Origin: Pseudooceanicola spongiae
GTDB taxonomy: Bacteria > Pseudomonadota > Alphaproteobacteria > Rhodobacterales > Rhodobacteraceae
Assembly: GCF_014899185.1 (NCBI RefSeq)
Contig: NZ_CP045201.1
Location: forward strand, 232,501 to 296,500
Reading direction: 5' to 3'
Length of the DNA stretch: 64,000 nt
Under the pieces are notes generated by a model. That model worked only from the letters and a program-made list of their open reading frames with translations. It did no database searches and was not told where the DNA came from. Positions 47,296 through 55,534 of the stretch are shown here, in pieces; position 1 is the first letter of the stretch, and each line of letters starts with the position of its first letter. A program made the position numbers and the translations under genes.

Positions 47296-48105
47296 ATGCC
47301 AATCGCACAGAACGGAGCGGTCTCGCTCCACTACGACACCTGCGGGGACGGCGAGCCGCTGATCCTGTCCAGCGGCCTCGGCGGCTCGGGCGGGTTCTGG
47401 AAGCCCCAGCTCGCCGCGCTTGCACAGCGTTACCAAGTCATCACCTATGACCACGCCGGGGCAGGGCGCTCCTCCCGCGACGTCGGCGCGCGCAGCGTGG
47501 CTGAGATGGCCTCTGACCTGCTCGCCGTGCTCGATGCGGCGGGGGCGGAGCGTGCCCATGTCGTCGGTCACGCCATCGGCGGCACCCTCGGGCTTGAGGC
47601 GGCGCTGCAAGCGCCTGCGCGTCTGCGCAGCCTCGTCATCGTCAACGGCTGGGTTGGCCCCGACGCCCATATCGCGCGCTGTTTTGCCATCCGCACCGAG
47701 ATCCTGCGCGCCTCGGGACGCGCCGCCTATCTGCAGGCCCAGCCGCTGTTCCTCTATCCCGCCACATGGATTTCGCGCCACGCCGGCGAGATCGACGCCC
47801 ACGCCGCCGAGGCCCTCAGCACCATGCCCTCGGACAGCGACCTGCTGGCGCGCATCGCCGCCTTCACCGCCTATGATCCCGGTCGCGCGCTGGCCGCGAT
47901 GCAGGTGCGCACCCTCTGCGTTGCCTCGCGCGATGACATGCTGGTGCCTTGGCACATGTCGAAAACCCTCGCCCGGCGCCTGCCCGATGCGCGCCTCGCG
48001 CTCGCAGACTGGGGCGGGCACGCCTTCACCCAGGCGGTGCCAGAGGTCTTTCACGACCTGCTGCGCGAATTCTACCATGACCTGACCGGAGACGTCGTCG
48101 CATGA
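47296..48105 (+). CDS. rutD: Aminoacrylate hydrolase, alpha/beta-hydrolase fold
   Basis: The 269-residue product resembles RutD over its length: ILSSGLGGSGGFWKPQL, VNGWVGPDAH, AQPLFLYPATW. The nucleophile elbow is GHAIGG (91-96) with alanine where serine is usual. E. coli RutD likewise has alanine there (GHALGA, from memory), so this is a family trait rather than damage. It is thought to help convert aminoacrylate to malonic semialdehyde. AAGGA precedes the ATG. The stop overlaps the ATPase gene (ATGA). Confidence 0.9.
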   Translation: MPIAQNGAVSLHYDTCGDGEPLILSSGLGGSGGFWKPQLAALAQRYQVITYDHAGAGRSSRDVGARSVAEMASDLLAVLDAAGAERAHVVGHAIGGTLGLEAALQAPARLRSLVIVNGWVGPDAHIARCFAIRTEILRASGRAAYLQAQPLFLYPATWISRHAGEIDAHAAEALSTMPSDSDLLARIAAFTAYDPGRALAAMQVRTLCVASRDDMLVPWHMSKTLARRLPDARLALADWGGHAFTQAVPEVFHDLLREFYHDLTGDVVA

Positions 48106-48875
48106 ACACGCCCATCCTTTCCGCCAACGCCATCGGCATGCGTTTCGAGTCCGCCTCCGGCCCGGTCGAGGCCATCGGCAACGTCAGCTTCGATCTGCGC
48201 GAGGGCGAGATCCTCGCCCTTGTCGGCCCCTCGGGCTGTGGCAAGACCACGCTGTTCAACATCATCACTGGCCTGCTGGCCCCCAGCCGGGGCGAGATCG
48301 TGATCGCCTCGGACCGCGCCGGGCAGGACGTCGGCTACATGCTGCAAAAGGATCTGCTGCTGCCCTGGCGCTCGGTCATCGACAACGTGATCCTCGGGCT
48401 TGAGGTGCGCGGCATGGCCCGCGACAAGGCCCGCGCCATCGCCCGCGACCTGATCGAGGCCTACGGGCTGAAGGGGTTCGAGGATGCCCGCCCCAGCACA
48501 CTGTCGGGCGGCATGCGCCAGCGCGTCGCGATCATGCGCACGCTCGCCTTCGACCCGGCGGTCGTGCTGCTGGACGAGCCCTTCTCGGCGCTGGATTTCC
48601 AGACCCGCACCCTGCTGCAACAGGACGTCGCCCGCATCATCGCCGAGCGTCGCAAAAGCGCGATCCTGATCACCCATGACATTGGCGAGGCGATCACCAT
48701 GGCCGACCGCATCCTCGTGCTCTCGACCCGGCCCTCGACCGTGATCCGCACCATGGACATCGAGATCCCGCGCGACGCCCGTGATCCGATCTCGCTGCGG
48801 TCCGACCAGCGCTACAACGACTACTTCGTCAGCATCTGGGAAGACCTGCAACTGCCGAACGCCCGCGTCGCCTGA
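48102..48875 (+). CDS. ABC transporter ATP-binding protein
   Basis: This is a 257-residue ATPase with Walker A GPSGCGKTT, Q-loop MLQKDLLLPW, signature LSGGMRQRVAIMRTL, Walker B VLLDEPFSALD and switch THDIGEA, all complete. It is the last gene of the rutBCD transporter operon and energises import of the substrate bound by the product at 44328. Confidence 0.93.
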   Translation: MNTPILSANAIGMRFESASGPVEAIGNVSFDLREGEILALVGPSGCGKTTLFNIITGLLAPSRGEIVIASDRAGQDVGYMLQKDLLLPWRSVIDNVILGLEVRGMARDKARAIARDLIEAYGLKGFEDARPSTLSGGMRQRVAIMRTLAFDPAVVLLDEPFSALDFQTRTLLQQDVARIIAERRKSAILITHDIGEAITMADRILVLSTRPSTVIRTMDIEIPRDARDPISLRSDQRYNDYFVSIWEDLQLPNARVA

Positions 48876-48917
48876 GGCGGCGGGGGCAGGAAGAGGGCGG
48901 CGAAACCGCACCGTTGA

Positions 48918-48950
48918 GTTACCGTTCAGATACCGACGCAATACCGACAT
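48918..48950. repeat. 11-bp-phased TACCG direct repeats, copy 2
   Basis: TACCG occurs at 48920, 48931 and 48942, exactly 11 bp apart, with a degenerate unit (CACCG) at 48909. Its reverse complement matches the array at 1909-1951 (29 of 34 positions). It lies in the 184-nt space before the cupin gene and after the rut/ABC operon. Confidence 0.6.
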
Positions 48951-49059
48951 GCCGATTTGGGCATTTTCGCGGTGAAACGCCCCCTCGTATCTGCGCCGCG
49001 ATGCCCTATGATCGGCGGGCAATGCGCCGCCTCGGCGGCATCAGGAAAAGGACAAGATC

Positions 49060-49461
49060 ATGGAGATCACGCGCAGCGGCTCCCAGCCCTCCAAAGCCGG
49101 CCCCAGCGATTATTTCACCGGCAGCGTCCGCATGGATGCGCCCTTCAGCGCCACCTCTCCGGCGCGCATCAGCGGCCTCACCGTGACCTTCGAACCCGGC
49201 GCGCGCACCAACTGGCACACCCACCCGCTGGGCCAGACTCTCTTCGTGCTGAGCGGCCTCGGCTGGGCGCAGCGCGAGGGGGGCGAGGTTGAGGAAATCC
49301 GCCCCGGCGACATCGTCTGGTTCGCCCCGGGAGAGCGCCACTGGCACGGTGCCAGCGACAGCTGCGCGATGAGCCACCTCGCCATCGCCGAGGAACAGGA
49401 CGGCAGCCGTGTCGACTGGGCCGAGCCTGTGTCAGACACCGACTACCTCGGCTTCAAGTGA
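49060..49461 (+). CDS. Cupin-domain protein
   Basis: This 133-residue single-domain cupin has motif 1 [18 protein letters not shown] (His-X-His and a downstream Gln instead of Glu). Motif 2 is [16 protein letters not shown]. Metal binding is therefore likely. Similar small cupins act as oxygenases, isomerases or sugar/antibiotic-binding proteins, and no substrate can be named. An AAAGGA site precedes the ATG. It is separate from the rut operon and preceded by the phased TACCG repeats. Confidence 0.85.
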   Translation: MEITRSGSQPSKAGPSDYFTGSVRMDAPFSATSPARISGLTVTFEPGARTNWHTHPLGQTLFVLSGLGWAQREGGEVEEIRPGDIVWFAPGERHWHGASDSCAMSHLAIAEEQDGSRVDWAEPVSDTDYLGFK

Positions 49462-49556
49462 TTTGATATCAGGGTTTTGCAGCGCGTACTTAAAGTGAAG
49501 CATGAGCTTTCCTTAACGCGCCCAAGCCCTGCGACTGACGCCTTTCACACCGAAAA

Positions 49557-49580
49557 ACAGCCGCCCCACGGGGCGGCTGT
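49557..49580 (-). terminator. Intrinsic terminator of the molybdenum hydroxylase operon
   Basis: On the minus strand an 11-bp GC-rich stem (ACAGCCGCCCC / GGGGCGGCTGT) is followed by TTTTT. It lies 28 nt after the stop codon of the molybdopterin subunit gene. Confidence 0.85.
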
Positions 49581-49607
49581 CTGCATTCTCAGCGCTGCAT
49601 TCCAGCC

Positions 49608-51866
49608 TCAGCCGATCAGCGTTTCCAGATGGATCGGGAAGGATCGCGGCCGCACGCCGGTGGCATGCCAGACCGCGTTTGCGATGGCTCCGACGCTGCC
49701 GGTAATCCCCAGCTCGCCGACGCCTTTGACGCCCAGAGGGTTCACGAAGTCGTCGTCCTCATGCACCATCAGCGCCTCGACCATCGGCACATCGGCGTTG
49801 ACCGGCACGTGATATCCCGCCAGGTCGCCGTTCACCGGCCGCCCCGTGCGTTTGTCGTGGATCCCTTCCTCCATCAGCGCAAAGCCAAGGCCCCAGATCA
49901 TGCCACCGAGCAGCTGGCTGCGCGCCAGATGCGGGTTGATGATCCGCCCGGCAGCAAACGCCCCGATCAGCCGCGTGACCCGCACCTGACCCAGCTCCGG
50001 ATCGACCTTTACCTCAGCAAAAACAGCACCATGCGAGAACATGGCGCGGGCCTCGGCGTGCCCCGGATCGCGCGCGCCTTCGCCCTTGCCCTCCAGTTCC
50101 TCGACCCCGGCGTTCCTCAGGATCTCGCTGTAGCTCTGGCTGCGGCTGTCGTCATCCGCCCGGTGCAAACGCCCGTCGCGCGCCACGACACCGGCATTGC
50201 CCGCCCCGAACAGCGGTGACTCCGGGTCCTCCGTGGCAAGGTCGGCGAGCTTGCGGATCACGCCCTCACCGGCAGCAAACAACGCGCTTCCCGCCGTCGC
50301 CGTATGCCCCGAACCACCCGCCACGCCCCCGTTTGGCAGCGTGGAGTCGCCCGAGCGGAACTCGACCTGATCGATGCCGAGGCCCAGCCCATCCGCCGCG
50401 ATCTGCGCCAGCGCGGTCCAGGCGCCTTGACCCATATCCGCCCCCGCCGTCGCGATCATGGCCGAACCGTCGGCCCGCAAAACCGCGCGCGCCTCGGCCT
50501 TGTTCATATGCGCCGCGAAGAGGGCGGTGCCCATGCCCCAGCCCACCAGATGGCCCTGCGCATCGCGCATCTGACGCGGTGCCAGAGGGCGGTTTTCCCA
50601 GCCAAAGGATTTGGCACCCAACGCATAACATTCGCGCAATGCTTTGGAGGAGAAGGCTTTTCCCGTCTGCGGATCGGTCTCGGCGTAGTTGCGCAGACGA
50701 AACTCTAGCGGATCGAGGCCCATCACCTCGGCGGCCTCATCCACAGCGCATTCCAGCGCGGCCGAACCCGTGGCTTCGCCCGGCGCACGCATCGCGCCGG
50801 GGGTGCCGGTGTCGACCCGCACACCGCTGTGGCTGGTGGCGATGGCGGGGCTGGCATAGGTGTTGCGCGACGCCGCCGAGGCACCCTCGATGAAGGTGTC
50901 AAAGCTGCTGGTCGTGGCCGTGGTGTGGTGATCGATGGCGGTCAACTGGCCCGTCTCGTCCATATCCAGACGCAGGCGCTGCCGGGTGGCCCCCCGGTGC
51001 ATCACGGGGCCGAACATCTGGTCGCGGCGCAGCGCCAACTTCACCGGACGCTGCAACTCGCGCGCGGCCAGAATGGTCAGCAGTTGTGGGCCAATGGGCA
51101 GAGCCTTTGATCCGAAGCCGCCCCCCAGGTAGGGGCTGCGCAGCACGACATTCTCGGCCGGGATGTCGAAGTAGTCAGCAAAGGCCCCACGCGCCATGAC
51201 AATCGCCTGGTTCGGGGTGTCGATGGTCAGGTGGTCACCGTCCCATTCCGCAACGATTGCATGGGGTTCCATGGCGTTGTGGTATTGCAGAGGGGTCTCG
51301 TAGGTGGCGTCGAAATGATGCGTTCCGGCGGCGCGGCCCGCTTCGATATCGCCGACATTGACGGTCGGAGGGCTGCCAAAGCCGGTGCTGTCGGTCTCAA
51401 ATGCCTCGCCGCCGTCAAAGCCGATACGGGCCGGCTCAACGGCATAGGTCGGGCTGAGAAGGGCCGCGCCCTCGGTTGCCGCCTCCAGCGTTTGCGCGAC
51501 GACCAGAGCAATCGGCTGACCGACGTAACGCACTGAATTGTCCTGCAAAGCCTCGGTCCGCAGGGCCATCCCACCGGGTTTGGAATCCGGATCGCGGGCC
51601 AACGGTGGGCGGTTTTCGGGCGTCATGACATGCACGACGCCGGGATGCGCCAGGGCCGCTGCGACGTTGAGAGAGGTGACCTGACCACGGGCTTCACTGC
51701 TCATCGCATAGACGGCGTGCAGCACACCCTCGGGACGGTTGTCGGCGGCATAAGTTGCGGTGCCGGTGACTTTCGCGAGGCCGTCGCGGCGCGTCATCGG
51801 CTGCCCGGAGTTGGAGCCCATACGGGTATGGGCGCCGCTTGTGGGGAAGGTATCAGGCATCGGCAT
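49608..51866 (-). CDS. Molybdenum hydroxylase, molybdopterin-binding subunit (PaoC-like)
   Basis: From ATG 51866 the product has 752 residues (ATG 51860 is equally possible); the longer frame overlaps the FAD-subunit gene in full and is not credible. Xanthine-dehydrogenase-family motifs include YLGGGFGSKA, GATRQRLRLDMD, MRAPGEATGSAALECAVDE and the C-terminal GVKGVGELGITG, whose glutamate is the catalytic base. With the two genes upstream it forms a heterotrimer of the PaoABC/YagTSR type, which oxidises aldehydes. The exact substrate is unknown. It overlaps the FAD gene by 14 nt. Confidence 0.9.
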   Translation of the reverse strand: MPMPDTFPTSGAHTRMGSNSGQPMTRRDGLAKVTGTATYAADNRPEGVLHAVYAMSSEARGQVTSLNVAAALAHPGVVHVMTPENRPPLARDPDSKPGGMALRTEALQDNSVRYVGQPIALVVAQTLEAATEGAALLSPTYAVEPARIGFDGGEAFETDSTGFGSPPTVNVGDIEAGRAAGTHHFDATYETPLQYHNAMEPHAIVAEWDGDHLTIDTPNQAIVMARGAFADYFDIPAENVVLRSPYLGGGFGSKALPIGPQLLTILAARELQRPVKLALRRDQMFGPVMHRGATRQRLRLDMDETGQLTAIDHHTTATTSSFDTFIEGASAASRNTYASPAIATSHSGVRVDTGTPGAMRAPGEATGSAALECAVDEAAEVMGLDPLEFRLRNYAETDPQTGKAFSSKALRECYALGAKSFGWENRPLAPRQMRDAQGHLVGWGMGTALFAAHMNKAEARAVLRADGSAMIATAGADMGQGAWTALAQIAADGLGLGIDQVEFRSGDSTLPNGGVAGGSGHTATAGSALFAAGEGVIRKLADLATEDPESPLFGAGNAGVVARDGRLHRADDDSRSQSYSEILRNAGVEELEGKGEGARDPGHAEARAMFSHGAVFAEVKVDPELGQVRVTRLIGAFAAGRIINPHLARSQLLGGMIWGLGFALMEEGIHDKRTGRPVNGDLAGYHVPVNADVPMVEALMVHEDDDFVNPLGVKGVGELGITGSVGAIANAVWHATGVRPRSFPIHLETLIG

Positions 51867-52920
51867 GGTCTCCGCGATCTGTGGGTTCGGAGGGGAAGAC
51901 GGAGGCGGGCAAGGCTGGCATGACCCCGGGCGTTCCTTCGGCTGCGCGCTGCAGCGCCCGGGTCGCCAGCCGTTTCGCCAGCGTGATCTTGGCGGCGTTG
52001 TCGCCAGAGGGTTTCGCACCCGCCATCAGGGCTTTGGCAGCGGCGTGGAAGGTCTCGGCGTCGGGTTTGGTGCCCCGCAGCATGGCCTCGGCTTCAGGCC
52101 GGCGCCAGGGTTTCGCAGCAACGCCGCCAAGGGCCAGCCGCGCCTCAAGTATGACACCATCTTCTATCCGCAGCATGGCGGCGGCCGAGACGATAGCGAA
52201 GGCGTAAGACGTCCGCTCGCGCAGTTTGAGATAGCGGGAATATGCCCTGAAACCAGCAGCTTCGGGGGGCAAGCGCAGGCCTGTGATCAGCTCCCCCGGG
52301 TGCAGCGCCATGCCACCGGCTGAGGCGGCATCGGGCAGAAGGTGCAGCTGGTCGATGGGCAGATCACGGGTGCCGTCAGGTCCTGCGATCTCGACAACAG
52401 CGCCGAGGGCGGCAAGGGGCACGCAGAAGTCCGAGGGGTGCGTGGCGATGCACTGATCGCTCCAGCCGATCACCGCGTGATTGCGGGTCTCGCCCCCGAT
52501 TGCCGCACAGCCAGTGCCCGGCGCACGGCGGTTACAGGCGCTCTTTGGGTCCTGATAGTAGGCGCACCGGGTTTGCTGCATCAGGTTGCCGCCAAGCCGG
52601 GCGGCATTGCGCAACTGACCCGAGGCCCCGGACAACAGCGCCTCGGCGACAGCCGGGTAGGCCGTGGCAAAGTCGCTGTCGTGGGCGAGGTCAGAGTTGC
52701 GCACCATGGCGCCGATCCGCGTCGCGCCGTCGGCCAGCCGCTCGATGCTGTCGAGGCCGGGCAGCCGCGTGATGTCGACCACCGTTGCAGGAGTCTTGAC
52801 GCCAATCTTCATCAGATCGAGCAGGTTGGTGCCGCCCGACAGATAGGCCGCCCCCGGCGTGGCACCTGCGGCAATCGCTTCGTCCAGCGAGGTGGGGCGG
52901 ATATAGTCGAACAGGTTCAT
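51853..52920 (-). CDS. Molybdenum hydroxylase, FAD-binding subunit (PaoB-like)
   Basis: From ATG 52920 (overlapping the ferredoxin-subunit stop) the product has 355 residues. The FAD-binding motif AYLSGGTNLLDLMK lies near residue 25. The cysteine-containing QQTRCAYYQDPKSACNRR and GTGCAAIGG match the PaoB-type subunit, which carries an additional [4Fe-4S] cluster absent from ordinary xanthine dehydrogenases. This supports assignment to the aldehyde oxidoreductase branch. Confidence 0.87.
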   Translation of the reverse strand: MNLFDYIRPTSLDEAIAAGATPGAAYLSGGTNLLDLMKIGVKTPATVVDITRLPGLDSIERLADGATRIGAMVRNSDLAHDSDFATAYPAVAEALLSGASGQLRNAARLGGNLMQQTRCAYYQDPKSACNRRAPGTGCAAIGGETRNHAVIGWSDQCIATHPSDFCVPLAALGAVVEIAGPDGTRDLPIDQLHLLPDAASAGGMALHPGELITGLRLPPEAAGFRAYSRYLKLRERTSYAFAIVSAAAMLRIEDGVILEARLALGGVAAKPWRRPEAEAMLRGTKPDAETFHAAAKALMAGAKPSGDNAAKITLAKRLATRALQRAAEGTPGVMPALPASVFPSEPTDRGDHADA

Positions 52921-53411
52921 ATTTGGCTCTCCCCGGTGTCGGTCATCGCCTTGTGGCCCTTGATCACCGCTTCGGTGATCCCCTGATAGGCGGCGCAACG
53001 GCAGATATTGCCGCTCATGCCTTCGCGGATCCGCTCGGGGTCGTTGTCGGCAAGGCCTTCGCGGATCAGGCCAAGCGCACTCATGATCTGGCCGGGGGTG
53101 CAATAGCCGCACTGAAAGCCGTCGGCCTCAATAAAGGCGGCCTGAAGGGGGTGCAGGTCGTCGCCTGTGGCGAGACCTTCGATGGTGGTGACTTCGGCAC
53201 CATCCTGGCTGGCGGCCAGCGCCAAGCAGCTGTTGATGCGCCGCCCGTCGACCAGCACCGTACAGGCACCACACTGGCCGCGATCGCAGCCTTTCTTGGT
53301 GCCTGTCAGGCCGACGCGATCGCGCAGGACGTCGAGAAGTGTGGCGCGTGGATCTTCCAGCGCGATGTCTTTTTGCTCACCGTTCACAATGAGGCTGATG
53401 GAAAGGGTCAT
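52917..53411 (-). CDS. Molybdenum hydroxylase, [2Fe-2S] subunit (PaoA-like)
   Basis: From ATG 53411, directly after a GGAGG site, the product has 164 residues. The plant-type cluster is [10 protein letters not shown] followed by NSC. The second cluster is CGYCTPGQ and NICRCAAY. E. coli PaoA starts with a long Tat signal; none is visible here, so this complex should stay in the cytoplasm. It is the first gene of the operon, under a palindrome next to the divergent TetR gene. Confidence 0.92.
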   Translation of the reverse strand: MTLSISLIVNGEQKDIALEDPRATLLDVLRDRVGLTGTKKGCDRGQCGACTVLVDGRRINSCLALAASQDGAEVTTIEGLATGDDLHPLQAAFIEADGFQCGYCTPGQIMSALGLIREGLADNDPERIREGMSGNICRCAAYQGITEAVIKGHKAMTDTGESQI

Positions 53412-53520
53412 GGTCCCTCCATTGAATATGTGGCTGTTTTTGGAAACTGTGGGCACGGGTATGCCGGTCGTGATAAGCAGCAGTCGGGCAGGATTGTGGC
53501 CCGTTCGGTTTTATTAATAT

Positions 53521-53537
53521 ACGGAGGTCGCCTCCGT
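53521..53537. promoter_or_regulatory. Perfect palindromic operator for the TetR regulator
   Basis: ACGGAGG-TCG-CCTCCGT lies between the divergent hydroxylase operon and the TetR gene, flanked by AT-rich TTATTAATAT, a likely -10 region. Its position and symmetry are those of a TetR repressor site controlling both directions. Confidence 0.7.
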
Positions 53538-53595
53538 TTAGCAAGGGGATTGCTGTCGCATGGCATCTTGGTGCCATTGATCAGCATCGATTCAG

Positions 53596-54234
53596 ATGGT
53601 CGCAGAGGCGAAAAAGGCAAGAAAAGAAAGTGCTCAGGGCGTCACGAACGGCAAAGCTCCGCCCCCTGAGAGCCCGGTGCGCAAGCCGCGTGCCGATTCA
53701 CTGCGCAATCGGGAACGCTTGCTGGTGGCGGCGCGTCAGGTCTTTGCGGCGGGCGGCACAGGCGCCAGTCTGGAAGCCGTCGCGCGGGATGCCGGGGTTG
53801 GCATCGGCACGCTTTATCGCCATTTCCCGACCCGCGAGGCCCTGTTTCAGGCCGTCTACGCGCGCGAAGTCGATGAGCTTGTCGCGCTGGCAGAGGCGCT
53901 GGCGGAGGAGGTGGAGCCGGTCAGCGCGATCCGGCGCTGGCTGCATGGGATGGTGCGCATGGTGGCCACGAAACGTGGCATGCTGGCCGCGCTGGAGCCT
54001 GCGCTGGAGACCTCACAACCCTTGTTTTCAGCCTCCTCTGCGCGGATGCAGCAGGCGGCGGGGGGCTTGCTGCAACGTGGTGTGGAGCTGGGCGCGATCC
54101 GGGATGATGTCAGCGCAGAGGATGTCATGCGTGCGGTTCTGGGGATCTGTTACATCCGGCAGGACGACGGCTGGCAGGCGCGCACGATCCGTCTGCTGGA
54201 TATCTTTGTCGATGGTCTGGTGGTTCTGCGCTGA
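53596..54234 (+). CDS. TetR-family transcriptional regulator
   Basis: The 212-residue protein has a basic 35-residue N-terminal extension. The TetR helix-turn-helix follows (RLLVAARQVFAAGGTGASLEA, then VGIGTLYRHFPTREALFQAVY). The C-terminal helical region has the look of the TetR_C/SBD-like domain. It is divergent from the PaoABC-like operon, which it presumably represses until an aldehyde or related inducer appears. Confidence 0.9.
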   Translation: MVAEAKKARKESAQGVTNGKAPPPESPVRKPRADSLRNRERLLVAARQVFAAGGTGASLEAVARDAGVGIGTLYRHFPTREALFQAVYAREVDELVALAEALAEEVEPVSAIRRWLHGMVRMVATKRGMLAALEPALETSQPLFSASSARMQQAAGGLLQRGVELGAIRDDVSAEDVMRAVLGICYIRQDDGWQARTIRLLDIFVDGLVVLR

Positions 54235-54355
54235 TGGTCTGGGCAGGCGCCTTCGGCCCTGTCCTGTTTTACCCCTATGGCCTTGACGCGCACCTTTCGG
54301 GCGCGCAAGGCTCAACCCTTGCACGCCGCCCTTCGGCGGTCCGGGAGGTCAAGAT

Positions 54356-55186
54356 ATGCGCGATCTGAACGATGACGGGACACGCTTGGTGGCCGAACTG
54401 GCGCAGCGCCATGGCTTCAGTCAGGACGCTGTGGAACACATGTTGCGCGCGATTGCCGCCGGGCAGGGGACTCAGGCGCAATTTCGCCATCCGGAATTCG
54501 GCGGCATGGGGCAATGGTCCTACGGCGGCATGACGATGATCGGCGACATGTTCAACAATGGCCTGAAGACACGGGTCAACGCCCTCTGCGCCGAGCTGTC
54601 GTCCTCTCTCGCGCAAGACAGCATTTTCAAGCCGACGTCGCAGACCAGCGGCCAGACCGGAGCCTCGTTTCAGCTCCAGTCGGGGCATATGTCATCGGGC
54701 AATGCCGACTGGCCTGCGGAACTGGGCGCGCCGACGTCGCAAGGCGCGCAAAATGATATGCGGTATGCCTACTTTCCGCAGACGCGGCGCCTCGGGATCG
54801 CCCATGGCGGGTCGATGATGATCTATGACACCGGAGAGCATCAGATCTATGGTTTCGGACAGGCGCAGAGCGGCTGGCAGTCCCTGACCTTCAACAGTCA
54901 GCTTGGTCAGGTGCATGTGACAGATCTGAAAGTTGTACCCATGCTGGATCTCGACACACTAGAGCGCCCTGACGCAGTGTCCGCGGCTGACCGCCCCGCC
55001 TCGCCAGCACCGGCGCCTGCAAAAACGGCGCCTGCAAAATCTGACGAGATCACGGCCTCAGCCGTGGACACCAGTGACGAGCAGATATTCTCCAAGATCG
55101 AACGTCTGGCGGATTTGCGGGATCGCGGCATTCTCAGTGAAGCCGAATTCACCGACAAGAAGACCGAGCTTTTGTCACGTCTGTAA
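54356..55186 (+). CDS. SHOCT-domain protein
   Basis: This 276-residue soluble protein has a middle region without recognisable motifs and an Ala/Pro linker around 225-240. The C-terminal SHOCT domain reads IERLADLRDRGILSEAEF, followed by KKTELL. SHOCT helices occur at the ends of many bacterial proteins and are thought to mediate oligomerisation. The N-terminal part may sense or bind something unknown. It has no operon partner. Confidence 0.8.
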   Translation: MRDLNDDGTRLVAELAQRHGFSQDAVEHMLRAIAAGQGTQAQFRHPEFGGMGQWSYGGMTMIGDMFNNGLKTRVNALCAELSSSLAQDSIFKPTSQTSGQTGASFQLQSGHMSSGNADWPAELGAPTSQGAQNDMRYAYFPQTRRLGIAHGGSMMIYDTGEHQIYGFGQAQSGWQSLTFNSQLGQVHVTDLKVVPMLDLDTLERPDAVSAADRPASPAPAPAKTAPAKSDEITASAVDTSDEQIFSKIERLADLRDRGILSEAEFTDKKTELLSRL

Positions 55187-55200
55187 TGCCTCTTGGGGGC

Positions 55201-55503
55201 TCACTCAGGCAGCGTCACAGGGATATCCTGGCGCAGCTGGCCGCTGCCCGCATCAAAGATCAGGATGTGCTGGTTGCGCGTCACGACAGCGTACCATCCA
55301 CGGCCTTGCGTGAAGGCGTCGGCCACCACACCATCGGGCAGAGTGATCGCTTCGGGCAGCTGAATTTGCGGTGCAGTGGCAAAACGGATGACAATCAGCC
55401 CCACCAGGCTTAGAAGGCCCAAAATCATTACCACCATCAGGGCGGTGACGAGCCTCCGCAGCAGCCGCAGATTTGCCGGTTCCGCGATGTCGTTTGTTGT
55501 CAT
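55201..55503 (-). CDS. Small membrane protein, DUF6476-like
   Basis: The ATG at 55503 after AGGAAAA gives 100 residues; the longer frame overlaps rluD. One strong membrane segment (about 17-43) is followed by a periplasmic beta-rich part (GRGWYAVVTRNQHILIFDA). It is adjacent and divergent to rluD, 31 nt apart. That arrangement, with rpoH downstream, is common in Rhodobacterales. The function is unknown. Confidence 0.8.
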   Translation of the reverse strand: MTTNDIAEPANLRLLRRLVTALMVVMILGLLSLVGLIVIRFATAPQIQLPEAITLPDGVVADAFTQGRGWYAVVTRNQHILIFDAGSGQLRQDIPVTLPE

Positions 55504-55534
55504 GTTTTCCTGATCCGAACCCGAGTTACCCCGC

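Noticed and set aside
47563..47583. Missing nucleophile serine in RutD considered as a disabling mutation
   Set aside because: The rest of the protein is intact and the family member in E. coli also has alanine, so it is a family trait.
48918..48950. Phased TACCG repeats considered as a CRISPR array or plasmid iterons
   Set aside because: Units are only 5-11 bp with three or four copies and no cas or rep gene nearby.
51866..52019. Upstream extension of the molybdopterin subunit
   Set aside because: The extra 51 codons overlap the FAD-subunit gene and have Arg/Pro-rich shadow composition.
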